Positions 18,135 through 27,982 of a DNA stretch of 64,000 bases are shown here, piece by piece. The notes beneath the pieces are model-generated. The model had not been told where the DNA came from, searched no databases, and saw nothing but the letters and a program-made list of their open reading frames with translations. Position numbers and translations under genes: made by a program. How positions within the stretch are numbered: position 1 is the first letter of the stretch; the number at the start of each line of letters is the position of its first letter. Source of the stretch: Mucilaginibacter gossypii (GTDB lineage: Bacteria; Bacteroidota; Bacteroidia; Sphingobacteriales; Sphingobacteriaceae); NCBI RefSeq assembly GCF_900100945.1, contig NZ_FNCG01000003.1, forward strand, positions 434,001 through 498,000. The letters are read 5' to 3'.

Positions 18135-18177
18135 TGATCCGTGTCATTCCCGGTTAGCAGAGAAACACCAACATTTG
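18135..18177 (+). promoter_or_regulatory. activator-type promoter of the glucan phosphorylase-like gene
   Basis: TGATCCGTGTCA (18135-18146) fits TGAY-N4-RTCA. After 23 nt comes AACATTTG (18170-18177), one base off the TAnnTTTG -7 consensus. There is no TTTG in the -33 position. The leader to ATG 18282 would be about 100 nt. Confidence 0.55.
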
Positions 18178-18281
18178 AAAAACATTCATCAGAACTTGTG
18201 AAAAACAGAAATTAAAATAGTCTACAATACTAATATACTCGTCAGTTTTAAAATAGCTACGGATCTTTTTTTTTAAATCAT

Positions 18282-19946
18282 ATGAACTTCTCCTTTCAGC
18301 ATCCTTACCCAATAAACCCGGAATACAAAACGCCGGTCGCTTATCTTTGCATGGAATATGCCGTCCATCAGCCCCTTAAAACCTACTCAGGTGGTCTCGG
18401 CTATCTTGCAGGCTCTTTAATGAGGAGCGCCTATGAACTCAGGCAGAACGTTATAGGTATCGGAATCTTGTGGAAATATGGGTATTATAACCAGGGAAGA
18501 AAGGGCGATGAAACCATGGAGGTACTCTTCCAGGAAAAAATATATCACTTCCTCATTGATACCGGCATTAAATTTACTATCAAGGTATCCGGCCATGATG
18601 TTTGGGTTACAGCATTTTACCTGAAGCCTGAAATTTTTAAAACGGCTCCTATGTTTTTCCTGACAACAGATCTGCCGGAGAATGACTATCTGGCTAAAAC
18701 CATTTCACATAAGCTTTATGACAGTAATCCTGAAACGGGGACTGCTGCTGCGATATTGCTGGGCGAAGGTGGGGCACGCTTATTAGAAGCAATCAATTTC
18801 CAACCGGATATTTATCACCTGAACGAATCACATGCCTTACCCATCGCATTTTATTTATATAAAAAATATCAATCCGTTGAGGAAGTAAAAAGAAGACTGG
18901 TTTTCACTAACCATACACCCGAACCTGGCGGCAACCAACGGTCTGATTTGTTTCTGCTTAATAAAATGGGTTTTTGGGGGGATATTCCAATAGATGAGGT
19001 AAAGGAAATAGCGGGTTGTCAGGGCGACGTTATGGATCATACCTTAACTGCGTTTAGGTTCTCCGGCAAAGCCAATGCTGTGTCAAAAATGCATTTAAAC
19101 ACACTACAGGGAATATGGAATGGAAATAACGGCATTTGTGAACTTACTTCTATAACCAATGCCCAGAGCTATTCTTATTGGGCAGACAAGGAAATGTATG
19201 CGGCATTGGAAACTAATCAGATTCAAAAGCTGGTGGAAAAGAAAAAGGCAGGTAAGCGTGCACTTTTTGACGAGGTAGCGGACCAATGCGGCGTTCTACT
19301 CGATCCTGAAGTGCTCACCATTGTTTTTGCGAAGAGGTTTGCCGGGTACAAAAGGCCGGAATTGCTATTGCATGATATGGACTTTTTTCACCAACTGCTA
19401 ACTAACAATAAAATGCCGATCCAAATGATATGGGCAGGAAAGCCTTATCCAATGGATTATGATGCGATAGCCAGTTTTGATAAGATCGTAAACTTATGTA
19501 AGTATTACCCTAACTGCGCGATTTTAGTAGGGTATGAATTGCGTTTATCACGACTGCTTAAACAAGGGGCAGATGTCTGGCTCAACACGCCGCGGCTGAC
19601 CCACGAAGCTTCAGGTACGAGCGGGATGTCGGCTGCAATGAACGGATGTATTAATGTTTCGATTCCTGATGGCTGGTTTCCGGAATTTGTTGTGGATGGC
19701 GTGAACGGTTTTGTTATACCCAATACTGAAATTAGTGAACATAAATTTCAACAGGATGAAACCGATGCGCATAACTTGTACAATTTGCTGCAAAGAACAG
19801 TCATTCCCCTGTATTACGATCATCCGGATAAATGGATTGAAATAATTAGGCACAGCATGCAGGATATATTCCCTCACTTTGACAGTAACCGGATGGCAAA
19901 AGAGTATTATAAACAGCTTTATACTAACGGTACTAATATTTGTTAA
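18282..19946 (+). CDS. alpha-glucan phosphorylase-like GT35 family protein, PLP lysine replaced
   Basis: The 554-residue protein aligns by eye to the short alpha-glucan phosphorylases. It has an N-terminal KTPVAYLCMEYAVHQPLKTYSGGLGYLAG, then HLNESHALPIAF, FTNHTPEPGGNQ, and the C-terminal-half motif FAKRFAGYKRPELLL. It then reads HEASGTSGMSAAMNG and PDGWFPEF. In glycogen phosphorylases the residue after GTSGM or GTGNM is the lysine that binds pyridoxal phosphate; here it is S450. The enzyme may therefore not be a classical phosphorylase. No glycogen synthase or branching gene is nearby. Expression is probably tied to the FNR-like promoter upstream. Family membership is firm; activity is open. 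Confidence 0.8.
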   Translation: MNFSFQHPYPINPEYKTPVAYLCMEYAVHQPLKTYSGGLGYLAGSLMRSAYELRQNVIGIGILWKYGYYNQGRKGDETMEVLFQEKIYHFLIDTGIKFTIKVSGHDVWVTAFYLKPEIFKTAPMFFLTTDLPENDYLAKTISHKLYDSNPETGTAAAILLGEGGARLLEAINFQPDIYHLNESHALPIAFYLYKKYQSVEEVKRRLVFTNHTPEPGGNQRSDLFLLNKMGFWGDIPIDEVKEIAGCQGDVMDHTLTAFRFSGKANAVSKMHLNTLQGIWNGNNGICELTSITNAQSYSYWADKEMYAALETNQIQKLVEKKKAGKRALFDEVADQCGVLLDPEVLTIVFAKRFAGYKRPELLLHDMDFFHQLLTNNKMPIQMIWAGKPYPMDYDAIASFDKIVNLCKYYPNCAILVGYELRLSRLLKQGADVWLNTPRLTHEASGTSGMSAAMNGCINVSIPDGWFPEFVVDGVNGFVIPNTEISEHKFQQDETDAHNLYNLLQRTVIPLYYDHPDKWIEIIRHSMQDIFPHFDSNRMAKEYYKQLYTNGTNIC

Positions 19947-20170
19947 TGTGGGCCCATTCGCTGCTTCCCACAACCTTTTGAGCAATAGGATCACAAGCCC
20001 TGGGGGTTGATGCCACGTTTGGTCGTAAGGTCGACACGTTGTTGGTATTTATCCAGGCAGTAATCGAAACCGTGAATTGTTTGTTGTAACCGGCTATAGC
20101 GAGACCAATCCCTTCATAGTTTTTTCCATTGCGACCCGGATAAAAGATTGCGTAAGGTTGATAAATGCGC

Positions 20171-20530
20171 TCACCTCATCATGATTAATACAATGACCAG
20201 TATTGCAGGTACGGCCTGTATATAGAAGATCTTTTTGGTTACTGTAAGTGCCCCGTAAATACCAGCTACGGCAACACAACTCAGGAAAAACAGGGCCACA
20301 TAGTTATGCCATTGTGCGTCGCTGATAAAGAATGTCCAGATCAGACCCGCTGCTAAAAATCCGTTGTATAAACCTTGGTTAGCCGCTAAAACTTTGCTGT
20401 TTTCCAGTTCCTGCAATGATTTGTTGAATGCCTTGGGGCCGCGGGTTGTCCAGGCAAACATTTCCAACCATAATATATAACAATGGATAAAGGCTACCAG
20501 GCCGATGAGTACTTTGATAATAAGATCCAT
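20171..20530 (-). CDS. DUF1304 family integral membrane protein
   Basis: The 119-residue protein has four hydrophobic segments (about 4-22, 48-68, 73-92 and 98-118) and the family pattern LVAFIHCYILWLEMFAWTTR and ANQGLYNGFLAAGLIW. The acidic and aromatic residues of the first helix (H-x6-E-x3-W) are typical of DUF1304. The function of the family is unknown. It is a lone gene at the right edge of the stress island. Confidence 0.85.
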   Translation of the reverse strand: MDLIIKVLIGLVAFIHCYILWLEMFAWTTRGPKAFNKSLQELENSKVLAANQGLYNGFLAAGLIWTFFISDAQWHNYVALFFLSCVAVAGIYGALTVTKKIFYIQAVPAILVIVLIMMR

Positions 20531-20883
20531 AGATTTTGATGTCTTAAGTATAAATGTAGTAAATGTTATAGGATATATTGTACCGGGATTCTGTTACGCC
20601 ATTAAGCCTTAAACCTTACACTTATTCTGTAGGGGGCATTCAAGTACAAATGAATAACCGTGCAAATTACAATAATTAAGAAAGCGGCCATCAGATAAAG
20701 GTTAATCGGAGCATTCTTGCCATGCTAAGCTGATAATTCTCTGCCATCGGGGTTAAACCCGTTTATAAGATTTTATTTTGCCAGATAATTTCTATATTTG
20801 GATTTGACACATATACAATGAGCATTAAAACACCATGATGTTTGTGTAATTAACCTGATCAATATAGGAAATTAAAATAACGC
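20531..20883. other. 353-bp intergenic region before the ECF sigma gene
   Basis: It lies between divergent genes. TATATTTG at 20793-20800 fits the Bacteroidota -7 box, with only a weak -33 match upstream; it would give the sigma gene a leader of about 80 nt. Nothing else is recognised. Confidence 0.45.
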
Positions 20884-21462
20884 ATGGCCCCTCTTGACTT
20901 GTCAGACGACGATGCCAAACTTCTGAAACTTATTAGCGAAGGCAGCAAACCTGCCTTTGATGTATTATATACCAAATATTGGAAGCAGGTTTATAATGCA
21001 GCATACAAACGGGTTAACGATATAGAACGCGCTCAGGATATTGCTCAAGACGTATTTGTGCAGTTATGGGTGCGCACGTCAACGTCGCCGATTGAGAACC
21101 TTCCGGCTTATTTATTGGTTGCCGCTCGCAACGGCGTTTTTAAATATATGGAAAAGGAATCGCGCTATGCAGCCTTGCCTGATACAGTCCATGAAATTGA
21201 AAGCCATCTTGGTCGCGCCGATGCTAATGTGCTTCATGACGAATTTTTGAAAGCTTTTAATGAGCTTATAGATACTTTACCGCCCCAGCAGCGTATTATA
21301 TTCAACTTGCGCTTTAATGAAGGCCTCTCAAGCCAGCAAATCGCCGATCAACTGGAAATATCCCCCAAAACCGTTCGTAATCAAATGGGGAAGGCCCTTG
21401 CAACACTTCGTAAATCACTTTTCTTACTCCATGTATTGCTTTATTTTTATCAACAAGGTTGA
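20884..21462 (+). CDS. ECF RNA polymerase sigma factor, Bacteroidota FecI-like
   Basis: The 192-residue protein has sigma region 2 (FDVLYTKYWKQVYNAAYKR, then ERAQDIAQDVFVQLW, residues 23-65) and region 4 (LPPQQRIIFNLRFNEGLSSQ to SPKTVRNQMGKALATLRKSL, 130-180). It ends with the short hydrophobic tail common in the Bacteroidota family. It should direct polymerase to the promoter of the SusCD operon, held in check by the FecR-type protein encoded next. That cell-surface signalling logic is known for FecI/FecR-like systems; its use here is inferred from gene order. Confidence 0.93.
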   Translation: MAPLDLSDDDAKLLKLISEGSKPAFDVLYTKYWKQVYNAAYKRVNDIERAQDIAQDVFVQLWVRTSTSPIENLPAYLLVAARNGVFKYMEKESRYAALPDTVHEIESHLGRADANVLHDEFLKAFNELIDTLPPQQRIIFNLRFNEGLSSQQIADQLEISPKTVRNQMGKALATLRKSLFLLHVLLYFYQQG

Positions 21463-21639
21463 TAAAACGTTTTTTCTTTAATGAAGATGCGCTATTTTTA
21501 TCAATTATGATGATTGGTTGATGATATTTTATCATTTTGATTTTAAATGCGCATTATTTTTAAATAAAACATTAAAAATATTTTCAATTAACATGGGCTA
21601 TTTTCATTTTGCCGACTCATGTATATATAAAGGATGTAA

Positions 21640-22806
21640 ATGGACGAGGCGAACAAGCAATATTTTATACAAATACTAGCAAAATACAAACGTGGCGAGG
21701 CTACCCAAGAAGAAATTAAATTCCTGGAATCGTACTATAACCTGTTTGATTTGAACGATGACCTCATTACTGATGAAAATGAGGCCGACTACCTGTATCT
21801 TAAAGATGCTATTAAAGCAAAGGTTGATGAGAGGATAGCGCAATACGAAAAAAAGCCGGTTACCATGCCTTTAAGATCGGGTTGGACCAGATATGCCGTG
21901 GCCGCCTCAATTCTGTTGTTTATTTCGGTTGGTGCTTACTTTTTTATTCGTAACCGGTATAAGGCCGATAATTTGGCCGCAAACTCATACAAAGGCATAG
22001 TACCTGGTACCAACAAGGCTACGCTTACTTTGGCCAACGGCACAACCATATCGCTTGATGATGCTGCCAACGGACAAATAGCTAAACAAGCCGGGGTTAA
22101 AATCACCAAAACGGCCGATGGGCAGATCGTTTACCAGGCCGAAGCGACCGGACAGAATCAAGCCGTTCAAAATATGGTTACCACCCCTAACGGCGGGCAG
22201 TACAAGGTCATCCTGCCCGACGGCACTAACGTGTGGCTTAACGCGGCATCGTCAATAACTTATCCAACCGTGTTTAAGGGAGCGGAACGTGAGGTAACGC
22301 TCAATGGCGAAGGCTACTTTGAAGTAACAAAAAATAAAGCAATGCCATTCAGGGTAAAATCGGCATTGCAAACTATTGAGGTGCTCGGCACGCATTTTAA
22401 TATCAATGCTTACGGCGATGAAGCTTTGGTTAAAACCACCCTGTTGGAGGGTTCGGTAAAGGTAACATCGGCAACAAACTCAATACTTATTGTTCCCGGT
22501 GAGCAGGCTGTAATAAGCCGTACTGGTAACGGTACGATAAGTAAACAACAAGTGAACCTTGACAAAGAAGTAGCCTGGAAAAACGGCATATTCTCATTTG
22601 CAGATGAGGATATCCGCGAGGTTATGCGCCAGGTAAGCCGCTGGTATGATATTGATGTGGTTTATGATGGCGATATGCCAACAGAGAAATTTTTCGGTGA
22701 AATTTCAAGGAGCAGCAACCTCGCCGATGTTTTCAGGATACTGGAGCTTAATAACATGAAATTTGCGGTTGAGGGCAAAACAGTGAAGGTATCCTACAGT
22801 AAATGA
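21640..22806 (+). CDS. FecR-family anti-sigma factor
   Basis: The 388-residue protein has a cytoplasmic N-terminal part (residues 1-85), one membrane segment (AVAASILLFISVGAYFFI, about 90-107), a periplasmic FecR domain (TTPNGGQYKVILPDGTNVWL to EVLGTHFNINAYGDE, about 180-270) and a C-terminal DUF4974/STN-like module (ADEDIREVMRQVSRWYDIDV, 315-388). It would hold the upstream sigma factor and sense the STN domain of the SusC receptor encoded downstream. The gap of 177 nt to the sigma gene is AT-rich. Confidence 0.93.
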   Translation: MDEANKQYFIQILAKYKRGEATQEEIKFLESYYNLFDLNDDLITDENEADYLYLKDAIKAKVDERIAQYEKKPVTMPLRSGWTRYAVAASILLFISVGAYFFIRNRYKADNLAANSYKGIVPGTNKATLTLANGTTISLDDAANGQIAKQAGVKITKTADGQIVYQAEATGQNQAVQNMVTTPNGGQYKVILPDGTNVWLNAASSITYPTVFKGAEREVTLNGEGYFEVTKNKAMPFRVKSALQTIEVLGTHFNINAYGDEALVKTTLLEGSVKVTSATNSILIVPGEQAVISRTGNGTISKQQVNLDKEVAWKNGIFSFADEDIREVMRQVSRWYDIDVVYDGDMPTEKFFGEISRSSNLADVFRILELNNMKFAVEGKTVKVSYSK

Positions 22807-22928
22807 TATTTAACTTAAACTTTATACTTACAACTAAACAAACTAAATGCTAATCACTAAAACAAAACTTAATGGATAAACAACTACGATAAATCTCAGA
22901 TCAATCTCATATCAACAGACCAAAAATT

Positions 22929-22956
22929 AACCGGAAGCCTCTCACCGCTTCCGGTT
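22929..22956 (+). terminator. hairpin between the anti-sigma gene and susC
   Basis: AACCGGAAGC and GCTTCCGGTT form a perfect 10-bp stem with an 8-nt loop, followed by TAAAATAGG. It probably ends the sigma/anti-sigma transcript so that susC starts from its own, sigma-dependent promoter. The lack of a long U tract leaves partial read-through possible. Confidence 0.6.
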
Positions 22957-23028
22957 TAAAATAGGTCAGGCAGCACAAGATGTCGAAGCCCTGGGCTGCA
23001 TTTTATTAACCCAATCTTATTCAAAAAT

Positions 23029-26000
23029 ATGAAATTAACTTTTCTTTACAACGCCGTATGCGCAATACGGGGGGTAAAGTGCAAATTCTTATTAGTATTG
23101 AAACTCACCACTATACTGTTGCTTGTTGGCGTGTTGCACTTATCCGCAGCAAGTTATTCTCAAACGGTAACCATATCCGGTAAAAATAAGAGCCTTGAAT
23201 CGGTTTTTAAGGATATAAAACAACAAACAGGTTATTTGTTTTTTTACAGCGAAAAAGTGAATATAAAAGGCAAAACAGTGGATGCCGATTTTCATGACAC
23301 GCAGCTTGTTGACGTGCTCAGCGCCTGTCTTAAAAACTTCGATCTGAGTTTTACTATTGTATCTAAAACCATCGTAATCCAAAATAAAATACCTGAACCG
23401 AGGACGGAACCGGTTACTATCAACAAGGTTTCGGTGAGTGGCCGTGTGTTGGATTCGGTAAGTAAAACCACCTTACCGGGCGTAAATATTGCCGTTAAGG
23501 GGGGTAGGGGAGTAATAGGCCAAACCAATGATAAGGGGGAGTTTAATGTACAGGCAGATGCAGGGCAAACATTAATATTCTCATTTATGGGCTACAAATC
23601 GGCGGAAGTTAAGGTGGTAGCAGGCCAATCGATTGTAGTGAGGCTTTTGCCTGATATTAATAACATTAAAGACATTGTGGTAACCGGTTACCAGGTTATC
23701 AAAAAAGATAATTATACCGGTAATGCTATCACAGTAAGTGGTGCCGATCTGAAGCGTAATAATCCGCAAAACGTGATCAAAAGCATAGCCTCGTTTGATC
23801 CGTCGTTTAAAGTACTTGATAATAACTTTATCGGTTCGGATCCAAACAAGCTGCCAAAGATCAACGTAAGGGGCGCCACAGCTATCCCTTCCATCAATGA
23901 TAAAATACTTGACCGTAACAATCTTTCAAGCAATTATAACCTGCCGGCCTTTATCCTTGATGGCTTTGAAGTATCGCTTCAAAAAGTAGTTGACCTGGAT
24001 ATTAACCGGATCGAATCGGTTACCTTATTGAAAGATGGTGCAGCTACCGCGGTTTATGGTTCAAGGGCAGCCAACGGTGTAATGGTGATCACTACCAAAG
24101 CGCCTGTTGCAGGAAAGCTGCAGTTATCATACAATTATGAGCTTACTTTCAATGGCCCCGATCTGTCCGACTATCACGTGCTTAACGCAAAACAAAAGGT
24201 AGCTTACGAGCAGCTTGTTGGTTTATATGATACAAAGACATCTACCAGTGGTGATACCAAACAGGACGAGCTTGATGCCCAGTTGTTCACGCGGCTAAAA
24301 AATGTAGCTAGCGGTGTTAATACTTATTGGTTGTCGCAGCCTTTACGAAATGCCTATCAGCAAAAACATTCGGTATACGCGCAGGGCGGCGATCAGTCAT
24401 TCAGGTATGGTATCGATTTGCGTTACCAGACACAGCCTGGGGTTATGAAAGGCTCGGATAATACCCGGTACAGCGGCGGTGTAAATTTTACCTATAATCC
24501 AAGCTCAAAACTTATCATCAGGAATGATTTGACCATTACGCAGGTTAATCAGGCCAATTCTCCATATGGTGATTTTTCGACATATGTAAACGCCAACCCA
24601 TATTTCCCGATAAGGGACAGCACAGGCAGATTGGTGCAGGAGCTTGCCAACTGGCGTGTAAATACTTTTCGCGAGGGAAAAGATCAATACATTACCGAAA
24701 ATGTATTTAATCCCTTGTATGAAGCCAGCCTGAGCAGCTTTGATAAATTGGCATATACGGAGATCCTGGAGTCGTTTTCAGTCGATTATAAATTATCAAA
24801 AAGTTTGCGTTTGAGGGCATTAATGAGCGTAAATAAAACCGGCACAACATCTGATAAATACGTGTCACCGTTAAGCAGTGTTTTTTACAATTTTGCCGCC
24901 GATCAGGCGAATAACAAAGGAACCTACGATTATGGTACCAATGCCAGCCTTAACCTCGACGGTAACGTAACCATCGGCTATAACAAGCAACTGGGCGATC
25001 ATTATTTCAACCTTGTGTTAGGTGCCAATATTTTAGCGTCAAAGGCTGATGTTAAAACATTTTCGGCCCAGGGTTTTTCAAACGACAGGTTCACCAATAT
25101 AGGTTTTGCCCGCATTTATAAAGAAAACTCAGGCCCTTATGGCGATGTAACCAGGTCAAGAACGGCCGGCGCTTTCTTTTCGGGTAACTACGCGTTTCAA
25201 AACAAATATCTCTTAGATGCATCCGTAAGGGTTGATGGTTCATCGACTTTTGGCGCCGACAGGCGTTATGCTCCTTTCGGCTCGTTAGGTATCGGCTGGA
25301 ACATTCATAAGGAAAGCTTCTTTCGGGGTTCAAATGTAATAAGCCAGTTGCGCCTTAAAGGAAGTATTGCTACCCTTGGTTCTATCAGCTTCCCGGCATA
25401 CCAATCGCGTTCAATCTACCTGTATGATACACAACACTGGTATTCAACAGGTATTGGCGCTACTATATTAGGCTATGGTAACAGCAACCTGGAGTGGCAA
25501 AAAACCCGCACAACCGATGTAGGTATGGACATCGGTTTGTTTAAAGACAGGATCGTTATCTCGCCAAGATACTACTACAAACTTACCAAAGGGTTGATCA
25601 CCGATATCAACCTTGCGCCATCAACGGGCTTCAGCACTTATAAAGATAACCTTGGCGATATGTCAAACAAAGGTTATGAGCTTTACCTTGTAGCACAGGT
25701 TTTTCACGCATCGGACTGGAATATAAACCTGACGGGTAACCTTGCTCACAACGTTAACAAAATAGTAAGGATATCTGATGCCTTGAAGGCATTTAACAGC
25801 AATATAGATAACTTCCAAACCAACAAGGACAACAACGCTTTTTCAACGCCGCTAACCCGGTATGTTGAAGGCAAATCATTGAATACCATTTATGCAGTTA
25901 AGTCATTGGGTATTGATCCTGAAAACGGCAAAGAGATCCTGGTGAAAAAAGATGGAACCCTAACTTATATATGGGATGTTAAGGATGTGCAGGATGTAGG

Positions 26001-26460
26001 TAATACTACGCCAAAAGCCGAAGGATTTTTTGGCAGCACGGTATCATACAAAAGGTTTATGCTAAGCTTTAGCTTCCATTACCGTTTTGGCGGGCAGGCC
26101 TTTAACCAAACCCTTATTGACAGGGTTGAAAATGCCGACCCTCGCTTTAACGTAGATAGCCGCGTACTGGAGCAAAGGTGGAAACAACCTGGCGACCACA
26201 CGTTTTTCAAAAACATTACCGACCTCACCGATACCTATGTATCATCACGGTTTATACAAAAAGATAACCTGATCGAACTGCAGTCGCTTTACCTGTCATA
26301 TGATTTTAAGCCAAATGCCATTCGCCGTTTAGGACTTCAAAATCTGAGGCTGGCAGCCACAGCGAACGATATTTTCAGGGCTTCAACTATTCAGGCAGAA
26401 CGGGGTATCTATTATCCCTTCGCCCGCAGCTTAACATTTTCATTATTGGGTTCATTTTAA
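23029..26460 (+). CDS. SusC/RagA-family TonB-dependent receptor with STN domain
   Basis: The 1143-residue outer-membrane protein has, in order, a signal segment (about 25-45), an STN domain (about 48-118, VTISGKNKSLESVFKDIKQQ), a carboxypeptidase-regulatory-like domain (about 130-210), a plug (VTGYQVIKKDNYTG to TAVYGSRAANGVMVITT, 225-355) and a 22-strand barrel ending in an aromatic strand (LTFSLLGSF). The STN domain is what FecR-type anti-sigma factors sense. With SusD it forms an uptake pedestal complex powered by TonB. The substrate is not evident. It is 9 nt from susD. Confidence 0.95.
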   Translation: MKLTFLYNAVCAIRGVKCKFLLVLKLTTILLLVGVLHLSAASYSQTVTISGKNKSLESVFKDIKQQTGYLFFYSEKVNIKGKTVDADFHDTQLVDVLSACLKNFDLSFTIVSKTIVIQNKIPEPRTEPVTINKVSVSGRVLDSVSKTTLPGVNIAVKGGRGVIGQTNDKGEFNVQADAGQTLIFSFMGYKSAEVKVVAGQSIVVRLLPDINNIKDIVVTGYQVIKKDNYTGNAITVSGADLKRNNPQNVIKSIASFDPSFKVLDNNFIGSDPNKLPKINVRGATAIPSINDKILDRNNLSSNYNLPAFILDGFEVSLQKVVDLDINRIESVTLLKDGAATAVYGSRAANGVMVITTKAPVAGKLQLSYNYELTFNGPDLSDYHVLNAKQKVAYEQLVGLYDTKTSTSGDTKQDELDAQLFTRLKNVASGVNTYWLSQPLRNAYQQKHSVYAQGGDQSFRYGIDLRYQTQPGVMKGSDNTRYSGGVNFTYNPSSKLIIRNDLTITQVNQANSPYGDFSTYVNANPYFPIRDSTGRLVQELANWRVNTFREGKDQYITENVFNPLYEASLSSFDKLAYTEILESFSVDYKLSKSLRLRALMSVNKTGTTSDKYVSPLSSVFYNFAADQANNKGTYDYGTNASLNLDGNVTIGYNKQLGDHYFNLVLGANILASKADVKTFSAQGFSNDRFTNIGFARIYKENSGPYGDVTRSRTAGAFFSGNYAFQNKYLLDASVRVDGSSTFGADRRYAPFGSLGIGWNIHKESFFRGSNVISQLRLKGSIATLGSISFPAYQSRSIYLYDTQHWYSTGIGATILGYGNSNLEWQKTRTTDVGMDIGLFKDRIVISPRYYYKLTKGLITDINLAPSTGFSTYKDNLGDMSNKGYELYLVAQVFHASDWNINLTGNLAHNVNKIVRISDALKAFNSNIDNFQTNKDNNAFSTPLTRYVEGKSLNTIYAVKSLGIDPENGKEILVKKDGTLTYIWDVKDVQDVGNTTPKAEGFFGSTVSYKRFMLSFSFHYRFGGQAFNQTLIDRVENADPRFNVDSRVLEQRWKQPGDHTFFKNITDLTDTYVSSRFIQKDNLIELQSLYLSYDFKPNAIRRLGLQNLRLAATANDIFRASTIQAERGIYYPFARSLTFSLLGSF

Positions 26461-26469
26461 CACATAACC

Positions 26470-27963
26470 ATGAAAAGATATTTAATTTTTATAATCCCCT
26501 TGCTGATGTTTACATCATGTAAAAAGTTTTTGGATGTACAGCCGGAATCTGATGTAGATAAAGAGCAGTTGTTTAATACCGAAGATGGTTTTGAAGAGAC
26601 TTTAAATGGTGTTTATTCCAGGTGCACAAAGGCAGACCTGTATGCAGGAAACCTTACGTTCAGCAACCTGGATATCATGGCGCAGAACTATACGTTCTCC
26701 AATACCGATTTTCAGAAGATCGCTTCTTTTCAGTATAGCCAAAACATTTTAAAGGATAAAAATAGCCAGATCTGGTCGTCGGTATACAATGCCATTGGCA
26801 ACTGCAATGAGATACTGCAGGTAATAGATAAGCAAAAGGCTGTATTTTCGGGTAACAACTATGCCATCATTAAAGGCGAGGCACTTGCCCTGCGCGCGTA
26901 CCTGCATTTTGATCTTTTACGCATGTTTGGGGCTTCGTATAAATCTAACCCAAATGCTAAAGGGATACCTTATGTAACCACAGTAAGCATTAAAAGTACA
27001 CCGTTTTCATCAGTAGGTGAGGTAATTAACAACGCCATAGTTGATCTGCGTAATGCACGTGCACTTCTGAGTAGTACAGATCCAATTCTTTCACCCGCTT
27101 ACATTGTCGGATATCCTAATAAAACCTATCCCGACGGCTATGTTGGCCCTAAGCAAACGGAAACAATGGTTAGCAGCTTGTTTTTGCAAAACCGTAGGCA
27201 CAGGCTTAATTATTATGCAGTGTGCGGTGAACTTGCAAGGGTTTACCTGTATAAAAATGATTATCAAAATGCCCTCTCTAACGCTACCGACGTAATAAAT
27301 GCCAACAAATTTCCCTGGACACAAAAGGACGATGCCTTTAACAACAATGTTGAGCAAAAAGACAGGGTGTTTTACAACGAACTGGTGTTTGGTTGGTATG
27401 CGCCTCAGGCTAATGAAAATAATGCGCTGGTTACCCTGTTCAGCGCGGCTAACGTTGCTCAATATCAGCCAACACCGCTGCAGTTAGATAACATTTATGA
27501 AAAGAATACCGTGGGTGCCGAAGACTGGCGCTACAGGCAATGGTTTTTTACAGCCACAGATGTAACCCCAAACCGCAGCTACCTGGTTAAATATTTGGTG
27601 AACAGTTCGCCGTTAAAAAATCTGCACCCGCTGATGGCCCCGGGTTTTCGTTTAACAGAAGCATATTACATTGCTGCTGAGGCTATTTATGATAGCAATC
27701 CGACCAAGGCAATAGAGTACTTAAATACCGTCCGTACGCACCGCGGCATTATTGATCTGTTGCCCGCTACTTTAGGCAAAACAGCTTTTATCAATGAATT
27801 GGTTAAAGACGCCCGGAAAGAGTTTTACGGCGAGAGCCAGATCTTTTATATGTATAAGCGGTTAAATCTTGATATAGTGGCGGCCAGCGGCCAGATCTAT
27901 CCTGCATCAAACAGCATTTACGTGTTCCCGATCCCCGATGACGAGGCGGCTTACAATAATTGA
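26470..27963 (+). CDS. SusD/RagB-family nutrient-binding lipoprotein
   Basis: The 497-residue protein starts MKRYLIFIIPLLMFTSCKKFLD, a lipoprotein signal with lipidated Cys17. It shows SusD features: FLDVQPESDVDKEQLFNTED, GEALALRAYLHFDLLRMFG with TPR-like helices, and a C-terminal half with GFRLTEAYYIAAEAIYDSNP and RKEFYGESQIFYMYKRL. It forms the lid of the SusC barrel at the cell surface. It has no polysaccharide-specific partners such as glycoside hydrolases nearby, which argues against a glycan locus. Confidence 0.94.
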   Translation: MKRYLIFIIPLLMFTSCKKFLDVQPESDVDKEQLFNTEDGFEETLNGVYSRCTKADLYAGNLTFSNLDIMAQNYTFSNTDFQKIASFQYSQNILKDKNSQIWSSVYNAIGNCNEILQVIDKQKAVFSGNNYAIIKGEALALRAYLHFDLLRMFGASYKSNPNAKGIPYVTTVSIKSTPFSSVGEVINNAIVDLRNARALLSSTDPILSPAYIVGYPNKTYPDGYVGPKQTETMVSSLFLQNRRHRLNYYAVCGELARVYLYKNDYQNALSNATDVINANKFPWTQKDDAFNNNVEQKDRVFYNELVFGWYAPQANENNALVTLFSAANVAQYQPTPLQLDNIYEKNTVGAEDWRYRQWFFTATDVTPNRSYLVKYLVNSSPLKNLHPLMAPGFRLTEAYYIAAEAIYDSNPTKAIEYLNTVRTHRGIIDLLPATLGKTAFINELVKDARKEFYGESQIFYMYKRLNLDIVAASGQIYPASNSIYVFPIPDDEAAYNN

Positions 27964-27982
27964 TCCCATACCATTTATAACA

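Larger units (their letters stand above)
17698..18281. other. 584-bp divergent intergenic region with two operator clusters
   Basis: No gene is seen. Its left side carries the FNR-like promoter of the DUF302 gene (17755-17797) and its right side the one for the glucan phosphorylase-like gene (18135-18177). The stretch 17800-18130 shows no further motif that I can support. Confidence 0.5.
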
